The notes under the pieces are model-generated. The model made no database searches and had not been told where the DNA came from. It worked only from the letters and a program-made list of their open reading frames with translations. A stretch of 64,000 nucleotides of DNA from Combretum micranthum (Eukaryota; Streptophyta; Magnoliopsida; Myrtales; Combretaceae). Shown one piece after another: positions 23,302-37,137 of the stretch; the stretch's first letter is position 1; each line of letters begins with the position of its first letter. The DNA is taken from assembly GCA_024138025.1 (NCBI GenBank), contig JAMXBD010000400.1:248001-312000 (forward strand), in the 5' to 3' direction. The position numbers and the translations under genes were made by a program.

Positions 23302-24190
23302 TAGGACTGTGCAAAAAAAACTGATTGAACCGTAAATCAAATTGGAATCAACGGAACCGAACCAAAATTTCGATTCTTTTTTGAAACGGTTCGGTTCGCA
23401 TTTCGGTTTAGTGAAGAGGAAATGGTTCGTGGTTTGGTTCGGGACTATGAATAGAACCATATGGTTCGAACCGAACTGAACTGTTAAAAAAAATTAAACA
23501 TATTATTTTTATTCTTATTTGTTTTATTAATGATACATATAAAAAATTTAATTATTTTTAAAATTTATAAAAAATTGATTGTTTTTTAAATTTGTGACTT
23601 AGATATGTGTTATTCATTAGAATAAAATTAGATTTTTCATAATATGTTTTAATTGTTATGTTATCTATAAGTAAGATAGATTTTAAATTTTAGCCTCTAG
23701 TATTCTCATTTTTGCATATTTCTTTTCCATTTGTCTTACTAATTAATCTACTTCTATTATTTAGTTATTTATCGATTTATATAATTGGTAATATATTTGT
23801 TAGAAGCATACAATGAATTAAATTTTATGTTTTATATTAGGATAAAGTCTAGTATACCATTATAGTTTAAGATAATTAAAAAAAATGATACTAGTCACAA
23901 TTATAATTTTATAATGGATTAATTTGGTAAATGATTAATTTAAAATATTGTTATTTATATTTGTAATAGTGACAAGAAATATGTAATGGAAGTTTTTCGA
24001 TAGAATATATTTTTGGTTTTATGAAAAAACGATTCGAACCGCAAAACGAACCTTTTTTTTTCGGTTTGAAAAAAATTATGAACCAAACCACATAGTAATG
24101 TTCGAATTAAAAAAAAAAATCAAACTGTAAAATATGGTACGGTTTGGTCCAAGGTGTAAAATGACTCGAACCGCACCGTGTACACTCCTA
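23302..24190. mobile_element. Non-autonomous hAT element (hAT-2), 889 bp
   Basis: The ends TAGGACTGTGCA and TGTACACTCCTA are inverted (10/12). They are flanked by a perfect 8-bp duplication AGTTTACT (23294-23301, 24191-24198). Copies B (near 29275) and C (near 35787) keep the single AGTTTACT. The terminal regions are full of CGGTTCGG/GAACCGAA motifs. The middle is AT-rich and non-coding. Confidence 0.9.
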
Positions 24191-24594
24191 AGTTTACTGA
24201 TGATTTCAACAATAGTTTAGGATGTATTATTTGCATTTTTTAATTAAGGAATAATAATTATATTTTTAAAGTTTGGGGGAATCCGTTTGTATCTAATCGA
24301 TCGTTTAAGAATTATAATTATTTTCAATTATTAATTATCTATATTTGATTATTTGGCGTTTGGTATAATTTTAAGTAGAATAATCTTGATATTATCATAA
24401 TATTCAAACTTTTATAAGTAGATGATGGTTCGTAGTAAGCCAGAACAATAAGCTGTTTATTACTATATCGACGGTTGGGAGCTTCTATGCATCTTACCAA
24501 TGGCTATCACCAAAATCTAGTAATTAAAATCCCTTGAGATTATTTTCAAAAAAATTTAAGAATTGAAAACATCAAGTATAATATATATCAAATA

Positions 24595-24965
24595 GAGTAA
24601 ATTATATCAAAGAGTATCAACATTTAAGAGTATATTCATTTAAAGTATTGATGTTTTAAGTAGTTAAAAAGCTGAATCAATGTTCATAAATAAATTTATT
24701 TGATATATCAAAGGTTTAAGTGGTTAAAAAGAGGAGTTCATATTTTGTAAAATGAGTCAAATAAGTTATTAATAATTGACCATTGACAAAAATTAAGAAA
24801 ATATAATTGAACCAAATATTACTACCTCAAATAAACTTAGCAAAATATTGATATCTCATTTGATTTACTTTATTAAATATTGATTCTTCTTTTTAATCAC
24901 TCGAAATATTGATACTTTAAATGAATTTATCCTCAATCATTAATATCTTCTTACATAATTTACCC
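24595..24965. mobile_element. MITE shared by copies A-D, copy A
   Basis: The ends are GAGTAAATTATAT and ATAATTTACCC. Counterparts are at 29683-30028, 36193-36563 and about 47920-48286. The flanks in copy B (ATATCAAATA and ATATTAGATA) match at 8 of 10, fitting a Mutator-type duplication. Being in all four copies, it is the oldest datable insertion of the array. Confidence 0.5.
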
Positions 24966-27900
24966 ATATTAGATACTAAAATAAATTAGTAAATTGAGTT
25001 TTCAAAGCAAATCTCAAATGTTTTGTTTGACTTTAAATGCCGGATATGATATTTTGAACAAATAATAAGGTCTAATCTATTCTTATAGGATTGAGAAATC
25101 ATCTAATTTGATACTCTGATATGTTTTCTATTAGGTTCCGCTTTGGCTTCGGCATTTAGGTAGATTTAAATCTTCAATAATTGTAATGGTGGCTGCATTT
25201 TACCTTTCAGATATTAGACTTGTGATTGTATCTAGAATTTAAATGTGTAAAAACGATGGAGTTATAGATATTCGAAAGACTACGATTTGTGAACATGGAT
25301 TCATATTTTATTTGAAAAGCTTACACCTAATCGATTTTATATACATTTTTAATTAGAAAAGCCTTATGGAATCATTAACTGTTAAAATTGTATTTGTTAT
25401 CCCATGATTTTAATAGCTATCTCTATGTCTTTCTATAATGTGGGATATTCATTAATAATAATTATTCGACATGCTGCATATAGCATGTTAAGCTCGTAAT
25501 ATGGTGAAAGAATATAAAAACTATGGTTTTTGGTCGGTGGTTGCCTTCCTAGATATAAATGCGGGAAAAATCTTCCTATTTCTGGTATCTTTCTCGAAAT
25601 TCTCAATTCTCCTTTGGCGTTTCTTTCTTCCTACCTGTATGAGATTAAAAATCTAAACGTAGGACTGGTGTCTTCATGCTGGAATTCAGTGAGTATCTTG
25701 CAAGGCTGCAACCACAAAGTCCCCAAAAAAAAAAAAAAAAAGACCAATAATGCTCCGAACAATTCACCAGAGAACATATAGTGATGTAACTTGTCGGTAG
25801 ATGCAAGACACACACAGGAAATAGGATATGAAATTATACTACACCACGCTTTTAAAATTCGATATAGACAGCAGTTTGGCATTGTCTTTGAATCCAATCC
25901 GATTAACGTTTACATATTATTTTTGCATCACAGGAACCTCATCCATCGGAAGGCTATATCTTCTCAATTTGTCTTGTTTAACATATGGGTGTAATTAATG
26001 AAATTTATTATAGATGTATAGATCTAATCCATCTTGCTATATAGGTATCGTGTTTGTCTCTAGTTATTTGTGCACTTAAAAAAACTACATAGAGATAGCA
26101 CTTGAAAGGATATGTTATAAAGGAGTAATAAGGAAATGAACACTTCTCAATAACCTAAATATAGAAGTGATAGATAAGGAAACTCTCTATTGGATCATGA
26201 TTCACTCTGTGTGATTTTTCACGAGTGATACTTTGAGCTTCCAAAAGTCCTGATTGAAAATGTATAAGTACCTAGTTATAGATATTTATCTTTGATGGCA
26301 TTCAACAAAATCATGCTGGTCACTAACTAATGAGATTAAGGCCACTCATTCCAGGGTTATCCTTAACGAGTTTAATATGAGCCGAGAGTAGTAAACATTC
26401 TTAAGATGATTAAAAATGAATAGGACAGTTTAATTATCCTAAATGCTAGACTACCTAGTCAAATATTTTTAGACCACCTTAATTGCATACTAAGATTTTG
26501 AGCCATGTTACTTAATCTAAGGAGTTAAAGCTAATAATAAACTTAGCCAAAGTCTTGATATAACTAATTTTGTCATTTACTTATACTAGACATATTTCTT
26601 TCCTCATTACTCTTCGAAAGCAAGCAAAGAACTTAATTACTCACACGATCTTTTTTTTCCCCATGATATGGGCATTTCACCTACACTTTACATAGTTATA
26701 GACGATGGGATTTCGCCTATTATATATATATTTATTAATAATTTTATATTACCAAGCAAAAATTCAATGTAACAAGTCCTAAAAGAAATTAATCGTACTA
26801 ACACATCACGTTTATGAATGATAGTGTGAAACACACCACGAATATGAATGATAGTGTGAAAGTACTATATTTTTTTTAAACAAACGATGATAATTGTATA
26901 TAATTTTTTTAAAACTATTCACATTGTAATTTTACTGGTAATTATATACACCGATCAATACAGATGATATATTAGTGCAGTCGAAGCCTGTCTCCTTTTT
27001 CAACAGATTCAAAATATCAAATGGAGGAACAAAAGCAGCATTTCTTATTCATCCACAGTCCTGATTCAACTTGCCAAAAGATCTACACCAAATCCACCTC
27101 CCTAAGAGCAAAAGAGATCCTCTATGTGTCAAAACCACAAGCTTTGGCCTGCAAACATAAACAATATTTATAGTCCGATGCTACGTTTATATTGCGAAAT
27201 AGGTAACTCATATTTACTTAGAAGAGCAGCTAATTCAATTTCCCCTCATTTATTCTAAAACTACTGTTATGATATATTAGTTGTATTTTATATAATGAAT
27301 AAGTTTCTATAAAATATGATATATATTTTGCTCTTTTACAGAGGCAAAATGGATATCTTGCTATTTCTCTAATTATTCCTTCAATCTATTAGACACATAA
27401 TGGTTATTATACATCTCTATTACTTTATGTTGAATTACAATTTCATTCCTTTTATATTTTATGCTACAAGGTAAATGAGGTCAACTCTTAGTCTTGAAAT
27501 CATGTTTAATTTCATGTTTGCTTAATTTCCATGAATTGAAGGACTCCTTACTCCGATATAAACCATAGACTCCAGCACTTAACATTTAATTTAACTGGAC
27601 ATGTAGTGTATCATGTCCTTTGATTTTTTTTTTTTCTTAATTAGTGTATGTTTATGTATTATAACAGTTTACCAATAGGCTAATAGAGGTTGCTACTTTC
27701 TTTAGAATAGAAGTGATTAAAAAATAAAAAATCACTTTAAACGCATATAAAGATAAAATATATCAATATAAAAGATTTGGTGTGTATAAATGTGGTTATA
27801 TTCTTTAACTCGAAAGAAATTTATTTGTATTAATAATATTGTGTATATGAATAAGACTGGGTAAAAGAAGTAATTTGTTGGATTTTTTTTAATTTCTTCT

Positions 27901-28097
27901 AAACCAAGAAAACTTATGCATACTGGGCTATCAAGTTTGGGTTAAGGTACCTATAGAGTCTATTGGACAGATTTTGGGTTCTTGGATAAAGTATCCCATA
28001 GGATTTCGGATGGACTCGAGACCCCTACATGATAGATTGAGATTTGGGTTTTATAAAATCTATCTCAGTTGAATCCTGATTTGGAGATAAAAAATTT

Positions 28098-28454
28098 GGA
28101 ATAATGATAGATTGAGTGTCTATACTTTCAATTTTTGGCAAATTAATACTAGTACTTTCAAAGTATGTGTGATTTATCATCTCTATTAAATAATATCGAC
28201 AAACATTTATTTTGATAACAAGATAATAGTAGACATTTAGTAAAAAATTGCTAAAATCTAAAGAGATGATACTAAATTGCCAAAAACTGAAAGTACAGAA
28301 ACTTGATCTGCTAATTTTTTCATAAAATATTATTTAATATAGATACTGGATCGCATATACTTTAAAAGTATAAGTACTAATTTGCTAAAATCTAAACATA
28401 ATTCACTAAATTGTCAAAAATTAAGAATATAGATACTTGATCTATCATTATCCC
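28098..28454. mobile_element. Mutator-type MITE shared by A-C, copy B
   Basis: 357 bp, the counterpart of 22112-22468, with ends GGAATAATGATAGATTGAG and ...ATCATTATCCC. Confidence 0.65.
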
Positions 28455-28824
28455 TAGAAAAATTTCACCTAAAATTACCATTTTGTCCTCAAGAATTAAA
28501 GATGAATTTCATTTTATTACTTACTCATATTTTATCTCCTTATCAGTCCATACCGGTGTTTCCATTTTAACCCTTTTATATACCGATATTTTTTTTTCAT
28601 TGGTTGTCACTATTAACAGAAAGGCTCAAATCAAAGACGAAAATCACACGTATTCAAAATGATAAAAGGGCAATTAAAGCAAGTAAAATTTTACCCTAAA
28701 ACGAGCTATACAGCCACACTAACGTCACATCATAGTAATATTATCATCTAAAATCAAATAAAACTAAACTATCGTACACATATAAAATACGATTTAAATT
28801 TATAGGTATTATAGACATGAGATA

Positions 28825-28925
28825 TATCACCCGTAACACAAAGCCAGTAGTCTTGTGTCTGATGGAAGCTCCATGATATATATAAATGGTTTCCCCATCG
28901 TCAACTCGCTATTGTCACCAAAACC
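28825..28925 (+). promoter_or_regulatory. Conserved TATA-containing block, copy B
   Basis: The same dyad, TATA stretch and leader as in copy A, with only scattered substitutions. Confidence 0.35.
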
Positions 28926-29682
28926 ATCCATGAAATACATACATATATATATATATAAACACAAAGTTGGTGAAAAATGTTGCTAGTTGATTTCATCATA
29001 TGATTCAATATATACACACACACATAAATGTAGTACAAATTGAAGTACAAGCTCTAACTTATATTGGTACGAAGTTGTTATTTAACTAACGAAACTAGAT
29101 CTAATGAATCTTAGTGAGTAATAAATACTAGGGAAGATTGTAAAAAGTCCACCAACTATCAAGTAGGTGCTAATAAACCATTATAACTCAAAATGTAATC
29201 TCAACTCTCTAGTAATTTTAAAAAAACATGCATATCTACATCAAATTATCGCTATTGACAGTACTTTTATTAATAGTTTACTGATGATTTCAACAATTGT
29301 TTAGGAAGTATTATTTGCATTTTTTTTAAAAATTATGGAATAATAATTATATTTTTAAAGTTTGGGGGAATCCATTTGTATCTAATTCATCGTTTAAGCG
29401 TTATAGTTATTTTCAATTGATAATTATATATATTGAATTATCTGGTGTTTGTTATAATTTTAAGTAGAATGATCTTGATATTATCATAATGCTCAACTTT
29501 TATAAGTATATGATAGTTCTTAGTAAGCCAGAATGATAAGTTGTTTATCACTATTTCGGCGGTTGGAAGCTTCTATGCATCTTGCCAACGGCTATCACCA
29601 AAATCTAGTAATTAAAATCCCTTGAGATTATTTTGAAAAAAATTTAAGAATTGAAAACATTAAGCATAATATATATCAAATA

Positions 29683-30028
29683 GGGTAAATTATATTGAAG
29701 AGTATCAACATTAGAATGTATACTCATTTAAGTATTAACGACGTTCAGAAATAAATTCATTTAACATATCAAAGGTTTAGGTGATTAAAAAGAAGAATCC
29801 ACATTTTGCAAAATGAGTCAAATAAGTTATTAATAATTGACGATTGACAAAAATTAAAAAAATTTAATTGAACCAAGCATTACTACCTTAAATAAACTTA
29901 GCAAAATATTGATATCTCATTTAATTTACTTTACGAAATGTTGATTTTTCTTCTTTTAATCGCTTGAAACGTTGATATCTTAAATGAATTTACCCTCAAG
30001 CATTAATATCTTCTCACATAATTTACCC
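29683..30028. mobile_element. MITE shared by copies A-D, copy B
   Basis: 346 bp, with ends GGGTAAATTATATTG and ACATAATTTACCC. This is the best preserved copy. Confidence 0.5.
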
Positions 30029-31321
30029 ATATTAGATACTAAAACAAATTAGTAAATTGATTTTTCAAAACAAATCTCAAATTTTTCTTCAACTTTAAAT
30101 GCCAGATAAGATATTTTGAATAAATAATAAGGTCTAATCTATTCTTGTAGGATTGAGAAATCATCTAATTTGATACTTTGATATGCTTTCTACTAGCTTC
30201 TACTTTGGCTTCGGCATTTAGATAGATTTAAATCTTCAATAGTTTTAATGGTGGCTGTATTTTACGTTTCATATTATTAAATTCGCGGTTATATCTAGAA
30301 TTTAGACATGTAAAAACGATAGAGTTATAGATATTCAGAAGACTAAGATTTGTGAATATGAATTCATATTTTATTTGAAATGCTCACACCTAATCGATTT
30401 TATACACATTTTTAACTAGAACAATCTTATGGAATCATTAACTTTTAAAATTGTATTAGTTAACCCGTGATTTTAATATCTATCTCTTTCTATAATGTGG
30501 GATATCCATTAATAATAATTGCTCGACATGCTGCATATAGCATGTTACGCTCGTAATATGGCGAAAGAACATAAAAACAATGGTTTTTGGTCGGTGGTTG
30601 CCTTCCTAGATATAAAGGCGGGAGAAATCTTCCTATTTCTGGTATCCTTCTCGAAATTCTCAATTCTCCTTTGGCCTTTCTTTCGACCTACCTGTATGAG
30701 ATTAAAAATCTAAACGCAGTACTGGTGTCTTCATGCTGGAATTCAGTGAGTATCTTGCAAGGCTTCAACCACAAAGTCCCAACGAAAAAAAAAAAAAAAA
30801 AACCAATAATGCTCAGAACAATTCACCAGAGAACATATACTGATGTAACTTGTCGGTAGATGCAAGACACATACAGGAAATAGGATATGAAATTATACTT
30901 CACAAGTTTTCAAAATTCGATATAGACAGCAGTTTGGCAGTATCTTTGAATCCAATCCGATTAACGTTTACATTTCATTTTTGCATCACAGGAACCTCAT
31001 CCATCGGAAGGTTATATCTTCTCAATTTGTCTTGTTTAACATATGGGTGGAATTAATGAAATTTATTATAGATGTATAGATCTAATCCATCTTGCTATAT
31101 AGGTATCCTGTGGGTCTCACGTTATTTGTACACTTAAAAAAACTACATAGAGATAGCACTTGAAAGGATATATTATAAAGGAGTAACTACAGCATGAATA
31201 CTTTTCAATAACCCAAATATAGTAATGATAAGTGAGAAAATTTTATAGCATCAATGCACTACTCTTTATTGGATCATGATTCACTTTGCGAGATTTTTCA
31301 CTAGTGAAGATACCTCCCTCT

Positions 31322-32484
31322 TAGGGCTGTTCATTGAATTGAACCAAATCGAACAAAAAACTAAACCGAATCATGAAGTACGATTCTTTTATATTTCCGT
31401 TCGGTTCTGTAAGAGTCTAAACAGTTATGGTTCGGATCAAGGGGTTGAACCGATCCAAACCATTTGAACCTGAATTGAATTGCATCACATTAAAAGAAAC
31501 AAAAAAAAAAAAAAAAAAGAGCCATCTTATTTATTTATAACTCTTAAATATTACATAATTTGGATCATATGTGACATTTCTCCCTAATATTACAGATGTA
31601 TGTAGTATGATAGAATAGATTTGAAATGGAATCACAAATCCGAATTCTAATAACATTCTTGTATTTAGATGAAACTTTGAAAAGGAACTTAGTAAGATTT
31701 TAATTTGTCTATTTATTAGGAGAAATTGTGATTATATTCCAATTTATGAAATGTAAATTATATTTTTAACCACATAAATGTTATTTATAAATATACATGT
31801 TGTATATATATATATTTCGCATTATATATTTTACATAATATACCATTAAATGTACTATATATTTAATAATATTAAACAAGCAATCTTTTACTCGTCTAAA
31901 AAGTTTCCTAGTATGATTTTATATTTTATTAATTTTAAATTCTTCCTAAATCTAGTAGACATTCATCAAATTAAAATATAGCGGTATAATTGAGTTTAGA
32001 ACATGCATAATTATTTAATTGGCACAATGGAAATTTAACTATATTTTAAGGGAAGAATATTATAAATAAATATAGAATTAAAGTAAAAGAATGATTTTCT
32101 TTAGTTAGTGTTATAGATTTATTAAAAATATATTGTTTTAAATTTGTATTGAAAAATATTTTTAAAATAGGATAATATGTATATATATATGAAATTATTA
32201 AATATATAACCTGATGAAATGATAAGTAACTTTAATTCTTGCACAACGCTCCTCAATCTAAACATCCTTTTCTTTTATTGAGAACTAAAATTATTATTAA
32301 TATTATTTATTAGAACTAAATAATTTTAAAAGTGGTTCGAACCAAATTGAACTGAACCAAACGAAATCGCAATTGAAGTGGTTCAGTTCAAAACCCTAAA
32401 CCATTAAAAGTGGTTCAGTTCATTAAGGGTTGGAACTGAACCGAACCGAACCGAGCCGAACCGAATTGAATTATGTACACCCTA
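31322..32484. mobile_element. Non-autonomous hAT element (hAT-3), 1,163 bp
   Basis: The ends are TAGGGCTGTTCA and TGTACACCCTA. The flanks CTCCCTCT and CTCTCTTA match at 5 of 8, a worn 8-bp duplication. Copy A shows the unoccupied site (GATTCCACTATCTCATG near 20337). Both ends are dense in AACCGAACC/GGTTCAGTT motifs. The core is AT-rich with no ORF. Confidence 0.75.
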
Positions 32485-33237
32485 CTCTCTTATGTTGTCT
32501 CTTTGATTCTTTGAGCTTCCAAAAGTCCTAATTGTAAATGTATAAATAACTAGTTATAGATTTTTGTCTTTGATGACATTCAACAAATGATTCTGGTGAC
32601 TAACTAATGAGATTAAGGCTACTCAATTCAGGGTTATCCTTAATGAGTTTAATATGAACTAATGGTGTAAGCATTAAAAATGCATAGGCTAGTTTAATGA
32701 TCCTGAATTCTAGCTTATCTAGTCAAATGTTTTTAGACCACCTTAATTGCATACTAAGGTTTTGAGCCATGTTACTTAATCCAAGGAGTTAAAGCTAATA
32801 ATAGACTTCGTTAAAGTTTTGATATAACTAATTTTGTCCTTTACTTATACTAGATATATTTCTTTCCTCATTACTCTTAGGAAAAAAGTTAAATACTCAC
32901 GCGATCTTTTCTTTTCCCATGATAGAGGCATTTTGCCTACATTTTACATAGTTATAAAGAATGGGCTTTTGCCTGCTATATATATATTAATAATTTTATA
33001 TTACCAAGCATAAATTCCATATAACAAATCTTAAAAAAAAAAAATAATCGCACTAACACACTACATGTATGAATGATAGTGTGAAAATACTAATGTTTTT
33101 AAACAAACAATGACAATAGTCTATAATTTTTATAAAACTATTCATATTGTAATTTTACCGGCAGTTATATGTTCTGATCAATGCACATGATATATTAGTA
33201 CAGTGGAAGCCTTTCTCCTACAGATTCAAAATATCAA

Positions 33238-33366
33238 ATGGAGGAACAAAAGCAACATTTCGTCTTCATCCACAATCCTGATTCAACTCGCCAGAAGATC
33301 TACGACCGATTCCACCTCCCTAAGAGCAAAAGAGATCCTCTATGTGTCAAAGACCACAAGCTTTAG
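33238..33366 (+). CDS. Short conserved ORF, copy C (42 residues)
   Basis: It begins MEEQKQHFVFIHNPDS and includes F-H-L-P-K-S-K-R-D-P-L. A TAG at 33364 ends it where copy A reads tryptophan (TGG), so it is probably shortened by a G-to-A change. The ATG context (ATCAAATGG) is reasonable. Copy B has the same start near 27020 but lost one base and shifted frame. No function or family was recognised. It may be an exon remnant, and I doubt it is expressed. Confidence 0.3.
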   Translation: MEEQKQHFVFIHNPDSTRQKIYDRFHLPKSKRDPLCVKDHKL

Positions 33367-34444
33367 CTTGCAAACATAAACAATATTTATACTCCGATGC
33401 TACGTTTATATTGCGAAATAACTAGCTGCATATTTACTTAGAAGAGCAGCTATATTCAATTTCCCCTCATTTATTCTAAAATTACTAGCATGATATATTA
33501 GTTGTATTTTAGATAATGAATAAGTTTCTATAAAATATGATATATACTTTGCTATTTTACAGAGGCATAATGGATATCTTGGTATTTCTCTAATAATTCC
33601 TTCAATCTATTAGACATATAATGATTATTATACGTCTCCATTATATTAAATTACAATTTCATTCCTTTTATATTTTGTACTACAAGGTAAATGAGATCAA
33701 CTCTTAGTTTTGAAATCATGTTTAGTTTCATGTTGCTTAATTTCCAATAATTGAAGGAACTCCTAACTCTAATAAAATCCATAGACATCAGCGCTTAATA
33801 TTTATAGTTGTGGACTAAGTAGCACAAAGAGCACACGAGCCTTAGCGTAGTGTATAACGATCATTGATTTTTTTTTTAATGCATTTGTCTTTTTTTGCCA
33901 CTTAACTGTACATGTAGTGTATAACGCTTTGTGAATTTTTTTTTTCTTAATTAGCGTATGTTTATGTATTATAGCGGTTTACCAAATAGACTAATAGAGG
34001 TTGCTAATTTCTTTAGAATAGAATGTGATTAAAAAATAAAAAGTCACTCTAAATGCACATAAACATAATATATATCAAATATAAAAGATTTGGTGTGTAT
34101 GAATGTAGTTATATTCTTTAACTCGAACGAAATTTATTTGCATTAATATTATTGTGTATATAAATAAGAGTGGGTAAAAGAGGTAATGTGCTGGATTTCC
34201 TTTTTGATTTCTTCTATACCAAGAAAACTTATGCATGACTTTTTCCACTCTTGTTTATAAGATTACCAGGTCTATCAAGTTTGTTTTAAGGTACCTATAG
34301 AGTCTATTGGAATAATTTTGGGTTCATGGATGAAGTATCCCATAGGATTTGGCATGGATTCAAGAACCCTCAATAATATTAGGTTTAGATTTGGGTTTTA
34401 TAAACTCTACCCTAGTTGACTCTCGATTTGGAGATAAAAAATTT

Positions 34445-34801
34445 GGGATAATGGCAGATCGAGTGCCTATACTTTTAATTTTTGGCAAATTAATACTTGT
34501 ATTTTTAAAGTATGTGTGATTTAGTGTCTTTGTTAAATAATATTGACAAACATTTATTTTAATAATAGGATAATAGTAGACACTTAGTCAAAAATTGCTA
34601 AAATCTAAAAATGCGACACTAAATTGCCAAAAATTAAAAGTAAAGAAACTGGATTTGCTAATTTTTTCATCAAATATTATTTAACAGAAACAATGAATCA
34701 CACATACTTTAAAAATACAAGAACTAATTTGCTAAAATCTGAAGATAATACATTAAATTACGAAAAATTAAGAATATAGATACTTGACTTATCATTATCC
34801 C
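34445..34801. mobile_element. Mutator-type MITE shared by A-C, copy C
   Basis: 357 bp, with ends GGGATAATGGCAGATCGAG and ...ATCATTATCCC. The flanks are TAAAAAATTT on the left and TAAAAAAATTT on the right. Confidence 0.65.
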
Positions 34802-35253
34802 TAAAAAAATTTCAACTAAGTGACCATTTTGTCCTCCAAGAATAATAGATGAATTTCATTTTACTTACTCATATTTTTATCTCTTTATCACTCTATACTT
34901 GTGTTTCCAATTTTAACCCTTTTATATACCAATATTTTTTTTTATTGCTTGTCACTATTAACAAAAAGGCTCATATCAAAGACGAAATCACATGTATTCA
35001 AAATGATAAAAGGACAATTAAAGCAAGCAAAATTTTACCCTAAAACGAACTATACAGCGACACTAAGGTAACATCATAGTAATATCATTATCTAAAATCG
35101 AATAAAACTAAACTGTTGTACATATATAAAATACGATGTAAAATTTATACGTATTATAGTACATGAGATATATCACCCGTAGCACAAAGCCAGTAGCCTT
35201 GTGTCTGATGAAAGCTCCATGATATATATAAATGGTTCCATCATCATTAACTC

Positions 35254-35460
35254 GAGCAAAAGGTGGATAGATTCTTGATCTACCTATCTTAGATAAATTC
35301 TCTATTGAGAGTCTGTTAAAGTGAAAAAATGATACCGCATGCGATATTATATGTGGGACTATTATGGTACCATTTTTCCCATAATAGATACTCTATAAAG
35401 AGTCTACTTAAAATAGGTCGATCAAGGATTCATCTATATATATATATATTTTTTTTTTTT
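35254..35460. mobile_element. MITE in copy C, 207 bp
   Basis: It is flanked by TCATTAACTC (35244-35253) and TCATCAACTC (35461-35470), 9 of 10 matching. The ends carry inverted GATAGATTCTTGATC / GATCAAGGATTCATC. It splits the conserved TATA-block leader. A, B and D keep the uninterrupted leader. Confidence 0.7.
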
Positions 35461-36192
35461 TCATCAACTCTCTAGTGTTACCTCAACCCGTTGATTTCAT
35501 CATGTGATTCAATACACACACACATAAATGTAGTACAACTTGAAGTACGAGCTCTAAATTATTTTAGTACGAAGTTGTTATTTAACTAACGAAACTAGAT
35601 CTAGTGAACCTTAGTGAGTAATAAATAGTAGGGCAGACTGTAAAAAAGTCCTCCAACTATCAAGTAGGTGCTAATAAACCATTATAACTCCCAAAATGTA
35701 ATTTCAACTCTCTTAAATTTAAAAAAAAAAAAAAGAAAAATGCATATCTACATCAAATTATCGCTATTGACGGTACTTTTAGGAATAGTTTACTGATGAT
35801 TTCAACATAGTTTAGGATGTATTATTTGCATATTTTTTGAATTATGGAATAATAATCATATTTGTAAAGTTTGGAGGAATCCATTTGTATCTAATCCATG
35901 GTTTTAAGAGTTTTAATTAATTTCAATTATGACATATATATATTTAACTATTTGGTGTTTGTTATAATTTTAAGGAGAATATTCTTGATATCATCATAAT
36001 ACTCAACTTTTATAAGTAGATGATGGTTTGTAGCAAGGGAGAACGATAAGTTGTTTATTGCTATTTTGACGGTTGGGAGCTTCTATGCATCTTACCAATA
36101 GCTATAACCAAAATCTAGCAATTAAAATCCCTTGAGATCATTTTGAAAAAATTTAAGAATTGTAAACATTAAGTATAATATATATCAAATAA

Positions 36193-36563
36193 GGGTAAAT
36201 TATATTAAAATGTATCAATATTTAAGGGTATATTCATTTAAAGTATTAACATCTTAAGCGGTTAAAAAGATGAATCAACATTCATAAATAAAGTTATTTA
36301 ATATATCAATGGCTCAAGTGGTTAAAAAGAGAAATCCACATTTTACAAAATGAGTCAAATAAGTTATTAATAATTGACTATTGACAAAAATTTAAAAAAT
36401 TTAATTGAACCAAACATTATTATCTTAAATAAATTTTACAAAATATTGATACCTCATTTGATTTACTTTGCAAAGTATTAATTCTTCTTTCTAATCACTC
36501 GAATTACTGATACATTAAATGAATTTACCCTCAAGCATTAATATTTTTTCACGTAATTTTCCC
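36193..36563. mobile_element. MITE shared by copies A-D, copy C
   Basis: Begins GGGTAAATTATATTA and ends GTAATTTTCCC. It corresponds base for base in order to the A and B copies. Confidence 0.5.
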
Positions 36564-37137
36564 ATATCATATACTAAAACAAATTAGTAAATTGATTTTT
36601 CGAAACAAATCTCAAATGTTTTGTTCGACTTTAAGTGTCATGTACAATACTTTGAATAAATAATAAGGTCTAGTCCATTCTTGTAAGATTGAGAAATCAT
36701 CTAATTGGATACCCGGATATGCTTTCTACTAGCTTCCACTTTAACTTAGGCATTTAGATAAATTTAAATCCTCAATAATTTCAATGATGGCTGCATTTTA
36801 TATTTCAAATTATTAAACTCGTGGTTATATCTAGAATTTAAACATGTAAAAACGATAGAGTTATAGATATTCATAAGTCTAAGATTTGTGCACATGGATT
36901 CATATGTTATTTTAAAAGTTTACACCTAAATGATTTTGCACACATTTTTAATTAGAAAAACCTTACAGAATCATTAACTATTAAAAGTGTATGAGTTAAC
37001 CCATGATTTTAATATTTATCTCTTGTCTTTCTATAATGTGGAATATTTATTAATAATAATTATTCGAAATGCTGCATATAGCATCTTAAGCTCGTAATAT
37101 GGTGAAAGAATACAAATTCTATGGTTTTTGGTTGGTG

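Larger units (their letters stand above)
19729..25570. repeat. Tandem unit copy A (about 5.06 kb without insertions)
   Basis: It starts at TCTTCCTATTTCTGG and runs to the same point in copy B. All blocks appear in the same order in B and C. Copy A carries its own MITE (20692-20871) and hAT (23302-24190) and lacks about 310 bp that B and C keep after 21570. The content is non-coding apart from short remnants listed separately. Confidence 0.85.
25571..30627. repeat. Tandem unit copy B, 5,057 bp
   Basis: This is the least disturbed copy. It has no copy-specific insertion of note and so serves as the empty-site reference for A and C. Similarity to A and C looks like roughly 85-90% by eye, without an alignment. 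Confidence 0.85.
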
